A DNA stretch of 21,518 bases from Alistipes sp. UBA940. Lineage in GTDB: Bacteria; Bacteroidota; Bacteroidia; Bacteroidales; Rikenellaceae. A program made the position numbers and the translations under genes. Shown in pieces: positions 7,614 to 13,898 of the stretch. The stretch is taken from the NCBI GenBank assembly GCA_002293425.1, contig DBDE01000014.1, positions 3,872 through 25,389 of the forward strand, in the 5' to 3' direction. Below the pieces are notes generated by a model. That model made no database searches. It saw nothing but the letters and a program-made list of their open reading frames with translations, and was not told where the DNA came from. The stretch's first letter is position 1. Every line of letters starts with the position of its first letter.

Positions 7614-7629
7614 TACCTTTGCAAAGATA
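7614..7629. promoter_or_regulatory. Back-to-back -7 boxes of two divergent genes
   Basis: Plus strand TACCTTTG (7614-7621) and minus strand TATCTTTG (7629-7622) abut, sharing the palindrome CTTTGCAAAG at 7617-7626. They fill the whole gap between the ATGs at 7613 (minus) and 7629 (plus). Clear -33 boxes are lacking. If both boxes are used, both mRNAs would be nearly leaderless. Confidence 0.45.
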
Positions 7630-8024
7630 TGCAAAAAAATCGGGTATTCGACCGCGCTCGTCGCAAACATCTGGTGTTGACGCCCGAGGAGGGTGTCCGG
7701 CGGCGGATCCTGGCGTTTCTGGCGTCGCGGGTGGACGAAAAACTTATCGCCCAGGAGTACCCTGTGGACGTCAACGGTCAGCCGCAGCGCGCCGACATCG
7801 TGGTGTTCGACACTGCGGCGCGCCCTCTGATGTTGGTCGAGTGTAAGGCTCCGGGCGTGAAGATCACGCGGGCGACATTGGCTCAGGCCCACCGTTACAA
7901 TAGTGTGCTGGGCGCGCGCTATGTGATGCTCACCAACGGCACCGACCACTTTCTCTACGAGCTCGCTCCCGACGGCAACTACCTGACCCTGGGCGAGTTC
8001 CCGGAGTTAAGAGTTAAGAACTAA
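7629..8024 (+). CDS. HsdR N-terminal-like PD-(D/E)XK protein, stand-alone
   Basis: 131 residues. The core RADIVVFD...PLMLVECKAPG gives the Asp56, Glu71-x-Lys73 metal-binding triad of the PD-(D/E)XK fold, as in the type I restriction HsdR_N-like domain. In Bacteroidetes this domain occurs as a small free-standing protein of about 150 residues. This one is slightly short at the N-terminus, and a stop at 7599 excludes a longer form. No helicase, HsdM or HsdS is nearby, so it is not part of a restriction system here; its role is unknown. The last codons (LRVKN) are encoded in the left arm of the 8005-8029 inverted repeat. Confidence 0.8.
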   Translation: MQKNRVFDRARRKHLVLTPEEGVRRRILAFLASRVDEKLIAQEYPVDVNGQPQRADIVVFDTAARPLMLVECKAPGVKITRATLAQAHRYNSVLGARYVMLTNGTDHFLYELAPDGNYLTLGEFPELRVKN

Positions 8025-8052
8025 GAGTTAAGAGTGTAGAGTTAAGAGTTAA
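8005..8052. repeat. Left inverted-repeat arm flanking the four-helix-bundle gene
   Basis: Iterations of AGTTAAGA/ACTAAGAG. The segment 8005-8029 is a perfect 25-base reverse complement of 8401-8425. It contains the stop codons of both neighbouring genes (8022-8024 plus, 8042-8044 minus). Confidence 0.8.
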
Positions 8053-8395
8053 TTTTTGTGGTTTTGATAGTCGAAACCAAGATAGCGACGAGTTCATCAC
8101 ACTCCGAATGCAGGGTTTTGGTCATCTCTTCCGAAACAATCCCTGTTGCGGTCAGCAATTCTATCCAGTAAAGTGTCTCGTGAGCCTCTTTCAGAGAAAT
8201 GTTCATTTTGGATATGAAATCAGGTCGGCTTTGAGCAAATATAGCTTCGCTGACCAATGCTCCTATGGCAGTTCCGGACTTCAAAAGCTGTTTGCTGAGA
8301 ACAAATTCTTTCTTTTCCGTCTGAAGCCACTGAGCCATCTTGACGATCCGAATTGCAAAGGCAAAACTCTTTGTCCGCAAAACGCTATCTTTCAT
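8042..8395 (-). CDS. Four-helix-bundle protein (23S rRNA intervening-sequence protein family)
   Basis: 117 residues, all-helical in appearance: MKDSVLRTKSFAFAIRIVKM, then WLQTEKKEFVLSKQLLKSGTAIG, a SRPDFISKMNISLKEAHETLYW helix, and ECDELVAILVSTIKTTK. This is the pattern of the TIGR02436/IVS-protein family (the middle motif includes GTAIGALVSEA). Family members are found within 23S rRNA intervening sequences and also scattered in Bacteroidetes chromosomes; molecular function is not settled. Here there is no rRNA, and the gene is bounded by a perfect 25-bp inverted repeat, suggesting a small transposed cassette. The TTKINS tail is read from the left repeat. Confidence 0.85.
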   Translation of the reverse strand: MKDSVLRTKSFAFAIRIVKMAQWLQTEKKEFVLSKQLLKSGTAIGALVSEAIFAQSRPDFISKMNISLKEAHETLYWIELLTATGIVSEEMTKTLHSECDELVAILVSTIKTTKINS

Positions 8396-8400
8396 ATAAC

Positions 8401-8436
8401 AACTCTTAGTTCTTAACTCTTAACTCTTAGTTCTTT
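8401..8436. repeat. Right inverted-repeat arm flanking the four-helix-bundle gene
   Basis: 8401-8425 is the exact reverse complement of 8005-8029. The repeat abuts both the start of the four-helix gene (ATG at 8395) and the stop of frdB (8435), leaving no free spacer. Confidence 0.8.
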
Positions 8437-9193
8437 AATCTTTAAACTTTGCGCTGAGGAACTCGCGGTGGAGCCTTGCGATGTGGCTCACCGAGATTCC
8501 TTTCGGGCATTCGGCCTGGCAAGCACCGGTGTTGGTGCAGTTGCCGAAGCCCAGCTCGTCCATCTTGGCCACCATAGCCTTTGCCCTCCGTGCGGCCTCC
8601 ACCTTACCCTGCGGAAGTTTAGCCAGCGAAGAGACCCGCGCCGCAACAAACAACATCGCCGAGCCATTCTTGCACGTCGCCACACAAGCCCCGCAACCGA
8701 TGCACGCCGCCGCATCCATACTCTCGTCGGCATCCTCCTTCGGAATGGGAATAGCGTTGGCGTCCGGAACCCCGCCCGTGTTGACATTCACGAAACCTCC
8801 GGCCTGCAATATCTTGTCGAACGCCTGCCGCTCGACCACCAAATCCCTCACAACGGGGAACGCCGCCGAACGCCACGGCTCGATGGTGATGGTGTCGCCG
8901 TCACGAAACTTTCTCATATGCAGCTGACAGGTCGTGATCTCGCTGTCGGGTCCGTGTGCATGGCCGTTGATATAGAGCGAGCACATCCCGCAAATCCCCT
9001 CGCGGCAGTCGTGATCGAAAGCGACAGGCTCCTTGCCCTCGTGGATCAGCTTGTTGTTCAGAATGTCGATCATTTCCAGGAACGAGGTGTCGGGCGAGAT
9101 GCCCTCCACGGGATAGGTCTCGAAGCCACCCTTTTCCTTAGCATTTTTCTGCCGCCACACTTTCAGCGTCAGGTTCATCAATTTGTTTTCCAT
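8435..9193 (-). CDS. frdB: Fumarate reductase / succinate dehydrogenase iron-sulfur subunit
   Basis: 252 residues. The 2Fe-2S ligands are Cys63, 68, 71 and 89 (CREGICGMC...TTC). The second cluster motif is CIGCGACVATC (164-174), and the third is CTNTGACQAECPKG (219-232). This subunit passes electrons between the flavoprotein FrdA and the membrane cytochrome b FrdC on the cytoplasmic face. In anaerobic Bacteroidales the complex works mainly as a quinol:fumarate reductase. The start MENKLMNLTLKVW is four bases after the stop of the thioredoxin-like gene; a start at the internal Met (9178) is also possible. The stop codon lies next to the 8401-8436 repeat. Confidence 0.93.
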   Translation of the reverse strand: MENKLMNLTLKVWRQKNAKEKGGFETYPVEGISPDTSFLEMIDILNNKLIHEGKEPVAFDHDCREGICGMCSLYINGHAHGPDSEITTCQLHMRKFRDGDTITIEPWRSAAFPVVRDLVVERQAFDKILQAGGFVNVNTGGVPDANAIPIPKEDADESMDAAACIGCGACVATCKNGSAMLFVAARVSSLAKLPQGKVEAARRAKAMVAKMDELGFGNCTNTGACQAECPKGISVSHIARLHREFLSAKFKD

Positions 9194-9197
9194 CTTT

Positions 9198-10016
9198 TTA
9201 CTTCAAAATTTCCGCAACTTTCGCCTTCAACTCTTCGCCGCGCAGGTTGCGGGCGACGATATTGCCCTGGCCATCCACCAACCAGCTCGCCGGAATGCTC
9301 CGAACGCCATACTCCACGGCCGCGGGCTCTTCCCAACCCTTCACGCTACCGACGTGAACCCAATCCATCGCGTTGTCCTTGATAGCCGCACGCCATGCGT
9401 CACCGTCGTCGTCCAACGAGATGCCGAAAATCTCGAACCCTTTGTCGTGATACTCGGCATAAGCCTCCTTCAAATAGGGCAATTCGCGCATACAAGGCCC
9501 GCACCAGCTCGCCCAGAAGTCGATCAGGACGAGTTTATTGCCAGCCACAACATCGCTCAACTTAACCTCGTTCCCTTCCGGCGAAGTGCTGATAACTTCG
9601 ATGTACCTGCCTGAGAACTTCGCCTCCAACGCTTTCTGGGCGTCCATACTTTCGCGGAACTTCACCATTGCGGGCATTGCCTGCAATTCGGGCGTGAACT
9701 TGTCGAACAGATCGAAATATTCGGGCTGGGCAACGATGTTTCCGCTTCCCGTTGTGTTCATCTCGATGAACATACTCGCCCCCTGTTCGTTATACAGGTT
9801 GGCCTCCACAAAGGTGCGGCACATATCCGAGTACTGTTCGATCATCTTGTTGTATTCCGCCATCACCTCTTCCGTGATGTCCTCGCCGCTCGACGTTGCC
9901 TGGGCAACGTAGGCCTCGATCTCGGCACGCTTGGCGTCGATGGTTTCACGGGTAACCTCTTTTGCTCCGCAGCTGACGAGCAGCACGGCGGTCAGTAAAA
10001 AAAACAGTGTTTTCAT
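9198..10016 (-). CDS. TlpA/ResA-like thioredoxin lipoprotein
   Basis: 272 residues. The start MKTLFFLLTAVLLVSC gives a lipobox (Cys16), so the protein is lipid-anchored and probably periplasmic. Upstream in-frame Met codons lie in the repeat region and in frdA and give no signal peptide. Residues ~20-135 form a helical N-terminal domain. Residues ~136-272 form a thioredoxin domain with FWASWCGPC (Cys172/Cys175) and the cis-Pro in RSIPASWLVD. Known role of the family: thiol-disulfide reduction in the envelope, for example in cytochrome c maturation, or peroxide reduction. It sits between frdA and frdB, four bases from frdB, so the two are probably co-transcribed; this location is unusual. Confidence 0.88.
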   Translation of the reverse strand: MKTLFFLLTAVLLVSCGAKEVTRETIDAKRAEIEAYVAQATSSGEDITEEVMAEYNKMIEQYSDMCRTFVEANLYNEQGASMFIEMNTTGSGNIVAQPEYFDLFDKFTPELQAMPAMVKFRESMDAQKALEAKFSGRYIEVISTSPEGNEVKLSDVVAGNKLVLIDFWASWCGPCMRELPYLKEAYAEYHDKGFEIFGISLDDDGDAWRAAIKDNAMDWVHVGSVKGWEEPAAVEYGVRSIPASWLVDGQGNIVARNLRGEELKAKVAEILK

Positions 10017-10046
10017 AATAATATGTTTTAAAATTATCCAAATAAC

Positions 10047-10067
10047 ATAACTTGCAAAGCAAGTTAT
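10047..10067. repeat. Perfect 9-bp palindrome (ATAACTTGC AAA GCAAGTTAT)
   Basis: A symmetrical element in the 124-bp gap between frdA and the thioredoxin-like gene. It abuts the GC-rich repeat at 10068-10142. It could be an operator or an mRNA stem; I see no T-tract to make it a terminator. Confidence 0.5.
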
Positions 10068-10142
10068 CAGCCCGTCGCCGCCCCCAGCGGCGGGCTGTGG
10101 TTCGACAAGCTCACCAACCAGCCCCCGCTCGGCGACGTGCTT
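10068..10142. repeat. GC-rich palindromic intergenic repeat, copy A
   Basis: CAGCCCGTCGCCGCCCCC opens a stem closed by GCGGCGGGCTG, and the element ends GCTCGGCGACGTGCTT. GTCGCC near the start can also pair with GGCGAC near the end. Both outer blocks recur at 17051-17115 with a different centre, so this is a dispersed REP-like element. Its end overlaps the frdA stop codon at 10141. Confidence 0.7.
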
Positions 10143-12081
10143 AATCCTTGTAATTACGTTGCGCCGGATGGGCCACTTCGAAGTGCAGTTCCTCCTTGTG
10201 CATAACCGGAGCAGCATCCTCGCCCTTGTACTCCCACGCCGCAACATAGGCATAGTTCTTATCGTCCCTCATCGCCTCGCCCTCCGGAGTCTGGTACTCC
10301 ACGCGGAAGTGCCCGCCGCAGCTTTCGTTGCGGTTCAGGGCGTCGCGCGCCATCAATTCGCCCAGTTCCAAAAAGTCCACCAACCGCAATGCCTTCTCCA
10401 CCTCTTGGTTGAACTCGCCGTTCTGCCCCGGCACATAAACGTCTTTCCAAAACTCCTTCCGCAGTTTGGCAATCTCCACAATGGCCCTTTCCAAACTCTC
10501 CTTCGAGCGTGCCATCCCCACATCTTCCCACATCACGTGACCCAATTTTTTGTGGAACTCGTCGACGGTGTGCCTGCCTTTGATCGAAAGCAGCTTCGCG
10601 ATCTTATCCTCGATAGCTTTTTCGGCCTGCTCGAACGCGGGAGTGTCGGTGGAGACTTTCGGCTCCTGGATCTTTTTGGCCAGATAGTTTCCGATGGTAT
10701 AGGGCAACACGAAATAGCCGTCCGCCAGCCCCTGCATCAACGCCGAAGCACCCAGCCGGTTCGCTCCGTGGTCCGAGAAATTGGCCTCGCCGATAGCGTA
10801 CAGTCCGGGAATGGTGGTCATCAGATCGTAGTCGACCCAAATCCCGCCCATAGTATAATGCACCGCCGGATAGATCATCATCGGCTCCTTATAGGGGTCG
10901 ACGTCAGTTATCTTCTCATACATCTGGAACAGATTGCCATACCGCGCCCGAATCACATCCACTCCGAGGCGTTCGATGGCGGTCTTGAAGTCGAGGAACA
11001 CGGCCAGCCCCGTCTCGTTCACCCCGAACCCTGCATCGCACCGCTCCTTGGCCGCCCTCGAAGCGACGTCGCGCGGCACAAGGTTGCCGAACGCCGGATA
11101 ACGACGCTCCAAATAATAGTCCCTGTCCTTCTCGTCTATATCGCTCGCCTTCTTCGCCCCGCTGCGAATGGCCTTCACATCCTCCATCTTCTTGGGAACC
11201 CAGATCCGCCCGTCGTTCCGCAACGATTCTGACATCAACGTCAGTTTGCTCTGCTGATCGCCGTGCACGGGAATACAGGTCGGGTGGATCTGCGTAAAGC
11301 ACGGATTGGCAAACGCCGCCCCCTTGCGATAGCACTGAAATGCCGCCGAGCCGTTCGAGTTCATCGCATTGGTCGACAGGAAAAACACATTGCCATAACC
11401 CCCCGTCGCCACAACCACCGCGTGGGCCCCGAACCTTTCCAACTCGCCCGTCACCAAATTCCTCGCAATGATACCCTTGGCCTCGCCATCTTCCACCACC
11501 AGATCGAGCATCTCGTGCCTCGGATAGCTCTTCACATTGCCCTTCGAAACGGCCCTGTTCAACGCCGCATAAGCACCCAGCAACAACTGCTGACCCGTCT
11601 GGCCGCGAGCATAAAACGTACGCGACACCTGAGCACCCCCGAACGAGCGATTGTCCAACAAACCGCCATACTCGCGCGCAAAAGGCACACCCTGGGCCAC
11701 ACACTGGTCTATGATAAGGTTCGCAACCTCCGCCAAACGATAAACATTCGCCTCCCGCGCCCGATAGTCGCCGCCCTTTATGGTGTCGTAAAACAGGCGA
11801 TAAACCGAGTCGTTGTCGTTCTGATAGTTCTTGGCCGCATTGATACCCCCCTGCGCCGCGATCGAGTGCGCCCTCCTCGGAGAGTCGCTGATGCAAAACA
11901 CCTTCACGTTATACCCCAATTCGCCCAAACTTGCCGCCGCAGCACCGCCGCCCAAACCCGTGCCGACGACAATGATGTCCAACTTGCGCTTATTGGCCGG
12001 ACTGACCACCTTGATAGCGGCCTTGTGTGCCCCCCACTTGGCGGTCAACTCGCCCGCCGGAATATTAGAATTCAGTTTCAT
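10141..12081 (-). CDS. frdA: Fumarate reductase / succinate dehydrogenase flavoprotein subunit
   Basis: 646 residues. The FAD dinucleotide-binding loop VVGTGLGGGAAA is at 38-49. AHSIAAQGGIN holds His72, the expected site of covalent FAD attachment. Substrate-site motifs HPTCIP, PRDVASRA and HYTMGGIWVD follow, and GLYAIGEANFSDHGANRLG is the second FAD-contact region. The size and the long C-terminal helical part match the Bacteroidetes/epsilonproteobacterial type-B enzyme. It catalyses fumarate/succinate interconversion at the inner face of the membrane. It is three bases downstream of frdC, but separated from frdB by an inserted thioredoxin-like gene. Confidence 0.95.
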   Translation of the reverse strand: MKLNSNIPAGELTAKWGAHKAAIKVVSPANKRKLDIIVVGTGLGGGAAAASLGELGYNVKVFCISDSPRRAHSIAAQGGINAAKNYQNDNDSVYRLFYDTIKGGDYRAREANVYRLAEVANLIIDQCVAQGVPFAREYGGLLDNRSFGGAQVSRTFYARGQTGQQLLLGAYAALNRAVSKGNVKSYPRHEMLDLVVEDGEAKGIIARNLVTGELERFGAHAVVVATGGYGNVFFLSTNAMNSNGSAAFQCYRKGAAFANPCFTQIHPTCIPVHGDQQSKLTLMSESLRNDGRIWVPKKMEDVKAIRSGAKKASDIDEKDRDYYLERRYPAFGNLVPRDVASRAAKERCDAGFGVNETGLAVFLDFKTAIERLGVDVIRARYGNLFQMYEKITDVDPYKEPMMIYPAVHYTMGGIWVDYDLMTTIPGLYAIGEANFSDHGANRLGASALMQGLADGYFVLPYTIGNYLAKKIQEPKVSTDTPAFEQAEKAIEDKIAKLLSIKGRHTVDEFHKKLGHVMWEDVGMARSKESLERAIVEIAKLRKEFWKDVYVPGQNGEFNQEVEKALRLVDFLELGELMARDALNRNESCGGHFRVEYQTPEGEAMRDDKNYAYVAAWEYKGEDAAPVMHKEELHFEVAHPAQRNYKD

Positions 12082-12084
12082 AAC

Positions 12085-12771
12085 CTACAATAATGACTTA
12101 ATGAAAAACACAACCACCACCAACGCAAACAGCCCGATCGCCAACGTCGCCCAAACATTGCCCACACACTTCAACCGCGGCAACCACTTCTGATTATTCA
12201 ACCCGCTCGACTGGAACATACTCCAAATCCCATGCGTCAAATGAAACCACATCGCCCCGAACCAAACCAAATAAATGAGGACATTATACCACTTCGAAAA
12301 AACAAACGCGATAAGGCTCGCACCGTCCGCCGGATCCAGTCCGAGCGCATTCTCGTGCCCCCCCATCAACTCCACCAACTGCATCTGCGCCCAAAAATGG
12401 GTCAAATGAACCACCAATCCCAACAGCACGACCAGCCCCAGCACCAACATATTCTTGCTCGACCAGCTCACTCCGGGCGAATTTTCCGTCACCGCATAAC
12501 GCACACTGCCCCGCGCCTTCCGATTTTGCATCGTCAACCAAACGCCATAACCGACGTGAACCAACACCCCGCCGGCCAGCACCAACGTCGCCGCAATGGC
12601 ATACCAATTGGCCCCCAATACAGCGCAAACCCAGTTATAGGCCTCGGCACTTATCAACGCCACACCATTCATAACCGCATGAAAAGTGACGAACAGCACC
12701 AAAAAAGCCCCGCTAATGCTCATCACAAACTTTCGTCCGACCGACGAAGAAACAATAAAAGGAGATTTCAT
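12085..12771 (-). CDS. frdC: Fumarate reductase / succinate dehydrogenase cytochrome b subunit
   Basis: 228 residues with five membrane segments at about 15-38, 52-76, 100-124, 150-175 and 203-226. Histidines in FHAVMN, LVHVGYG, VVHLTHF and FHLTHG are placed like the haem ligands of the di-haem type-B family (Wolinella FrdC-like). It anchors FrdAB and exchanges electrons with menaquinone. It is the first gene of the frdC-frdA-thioredoxin-frdB run. A possible -7 box on this strand lies at 12895-12902, which would give a leader of about 115 bases. Confidence 0.93.
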   Translation of the reverse strand: MKSPFIVSSSVGRKFVMSISGAFLVLFVTFHAVMNGVALISAEAYNWVCAVLGANWYAIAATLVLAGGVLVHVGYGVWLTMQNRKARGSVRYAVTENSPGVSWSSKNMLVLGLVVLLGLVVHLTHFWAQMQLVELMGGHENALGLDPADGASLIAFVFSKWYNVLIYLVWFGAMWFHLTHGIWSMFQSSGLNNQKWLPRLKCVGNVWATLAIGLFALVVVVFFIKSLL

Positions 12772-12786
12772 TTTGATATTTTTTTC

Positions 12787-12794
12787 TATTTTTG
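12787..12794 (+). promoter_or_regulatory. Possible -7 box for the rightward housekeeping operon
   Basis: TATTTTTG matches TAnnTTTG. A transcript would start near 12801, about 110 bases before the fusion gene ATG. No good TTTG lies 19-21 bases upstream, so support is moderate. Confidence 0.4.
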
Positions 12795-12827
12795 TGTTTT
12801 ACGTCGTTAAAGTGGTCTGTTTTCGAA

Positions 12828-12893
12828 GCCCGATTTTCGGTCGGTTTCTGGCCCGATTCTCGGCTCGATTTCCGGCCCGATTTTTTCGGCCTG
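12828..12893. repeat. Imperfect 23-24-bp tandem repeat in the frdC/fusion-gene spacer
   Basis: Units beginning GCCCGATT start at 12828, 12851 and 12875. The last is shortened and forms a small stem (GGCC-CGA / TCG-GCC). The repeats lie within the possible leaders of both divergent transcripts. Confidence 0.55.
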
Positions 12894-12894
12894 A

Positions 12895-12902
12895 CAAAGG
12901 TA
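12895..12902 (-). promoter_or_regulatory. Possible -7 box for the frd operon
   Basis: The minus strand reads TACCTTTG, with TTTC 20 bases upstream as a near -33 box inside the first codons of the neighbouring gene. Confidence 0.4.
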
Positions 12903-12911
12903 ATAATAAAT

Positions 12912-13898
12912 ATGTATATAAGGAAAGCCCGCGCCGAAGATTTACCGCGTTTGATGGAAATATACTCCGCCGCCCGCGCGTTTATGCGCTCGCGGGGCAA
13001 CCGTGTGCAGTGGGGTGGGGGTTACCCATCTTCGGAGCTCGTGGCCGCAGGCATCGCCGCCTCGGAGCAATGGGTGGTGGAAGAGGCGGGAGAGGCGGGA
13101 GAGGCGGGAGAGGTGGTCGCTACTTTCTGGTTCTCGACCGCCGCAGAGCCCACTTACGCACAGATTTTCGATGGCGCGTGGCTGTCGGACGGCAACTTCT
13201 ACGGCGTCGTCCACCGGCTCGCTTCCGACGGTTCGACGTCGGGTGTTGGTGCGGCGGTTTTGCAGTGGTGCCTGGCTCGATGCGGCGACCTAAGGGTCGA
13301 TACTCATCGCGATAACTCGTTGATGCAGAGTCTGTTACGGCGCGAAGGCTTCACTCATTGCGGCACCATCCTGTTGGCCGATGGCTCCCCGCGCGACGCT
13401 TTCGAGCGGGTTCTCACTGCCAAAGAGGCCAAAAATCTGGTGCGCGAGCAGGTTCTAATGCAGACGCGACACTCTTTTCCCGAGGGTGCGGTCGCGCTAT
13501 ATTATGCTCTGCCTGGCGAACCGTCGCTGGGCCATTTGCTCGATAAGTGGCTGGGTGTCAGAACGTTAGCTCTGCCGACGATAGAGGGCGAGGCGATGAA
13601 TTTTCGCGAGTACACCGACCCCGAATGTCTGCGCAAGGGGCGTTTCGGAATTATGGAACCGCACGGCACGCGCCTCGTGCCGCCCGCCGAAATAGGCGTG
13701 ATGATGGTGCCAGGAGTGGCCTATACTGCTGATGGTCAGCGACTTGGGCGCGGCGGCGGCTTCTACGACCGCTACCTGGCGAACCCTGCCGCGGCGCACA
13801 TCCATAAGGTGGGGATTTGCCCGCCGCACGGACTCGTGGAGTGGTTGCCGACCGAGCCGCACGACGTTGCGATGGACGAAATCGTTGTGATGTTATGA
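12912..13898 (+). CDS. GNAT acetyltransferase fused to 5-formyltetrahydrofolate cyclo-ligase
   Basis: 328 residues. I start it at MYIRKARAEDLPRL; an ATG 40 codons upstream would translate the tandem-repeat spacer. Residues 1-165 form a GNAT domain (MEIYSAARAFM, YGVVHRLASDG, LRVDTHRDNSLMQSLLRREGF). Residues ~168-328 form a 5-FTHF cyclo-ligase domain: AKNLVREQVL at its start, GRFGIMEP, MVPGVAYTADGQRLGRGGGFYDR, and EPHDVAMDEIV at the end. The second domain makes 5,10-methenyl-THF from 5-formyl-THF with ATP (one-carbon metabolism). The acceptor of the acetyl group is unknown. A (GluAlaGly) repeat at 58-66 comes from a 9-bp tandem repeat. The stop overlaps the prmC start by ATGA. No frameshift between domains is visible. 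Confidence 0.85.
   Translation: MYIRKARAEDLPRLMEIYSAARAFMRSRGNRVQWGGGYPSSELVAAGIAASEQWVVEEAGEAGEAGEVVATFWFSTAAEPTYAQIFDGAWLSDGNFYGVVHRLASDGSTSGVGAAVLQWCLARCGDLRVDTHRDNSLMQSLLRREGFTHCGTILLADGSPRDAFERVLTAKEAKNLVREQVLMQTRHSFPEGAVALYYALPGEPSLGHLLDKWLGVRTLALPTIEGEAMNFREYTDPECLRKGRFGIMEPHGTRLVPPAEIGVMMVPGVAYTADGQRLGRGGGFYDRYLANPAAAHIHKVGICPPHGLVEWLPTEPHDVAMDEIVVML
13083..13109 (+). repeat. Three tandem copies of a 9-bp unit (GAGGCGGGA)
   Basis: Perfect units at 13083-13091, 13092-13100 and 13101-13109, followed by a diverged GAGGTGGTC. Each unit encodes Glu-Ala-Gly in the GNAT domain, so slippage would change length without changing the frame. Confidence 0.9.

Noticed and set aside
7614..7949. N-terminal extension of the GH2-like protein
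   Set aside because: It runs antisense through the nuclease-fold gene and would bury the signal peptide that begins at MKRLL.
7629..8024. Type I restriction-modification system
   Set aside because: Only the small nuclease-fold domain is present; there is no helicase part and no hsdM or hsdS nearby.
10159..12093. Plus-strand open frames opposite frdA
   Set aside because: They are antisense to a gene with intact FAD motifs and show no start signals or domains of their own.
12828..12893. CRISPR-like repeats in the frdC spacer
   Set aside because: The units are contiguous and imperfect, without spacers, and there are no cas genes.
12792..12911. Forty-residue N-terminal extension of the GNAT/cyclo-ligase protein
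   Set aside because: It would translate the intergenic tandem repeat and begin inside the likely -7 box; the GNAT domain starts normally at MYIRKARAEDLP.
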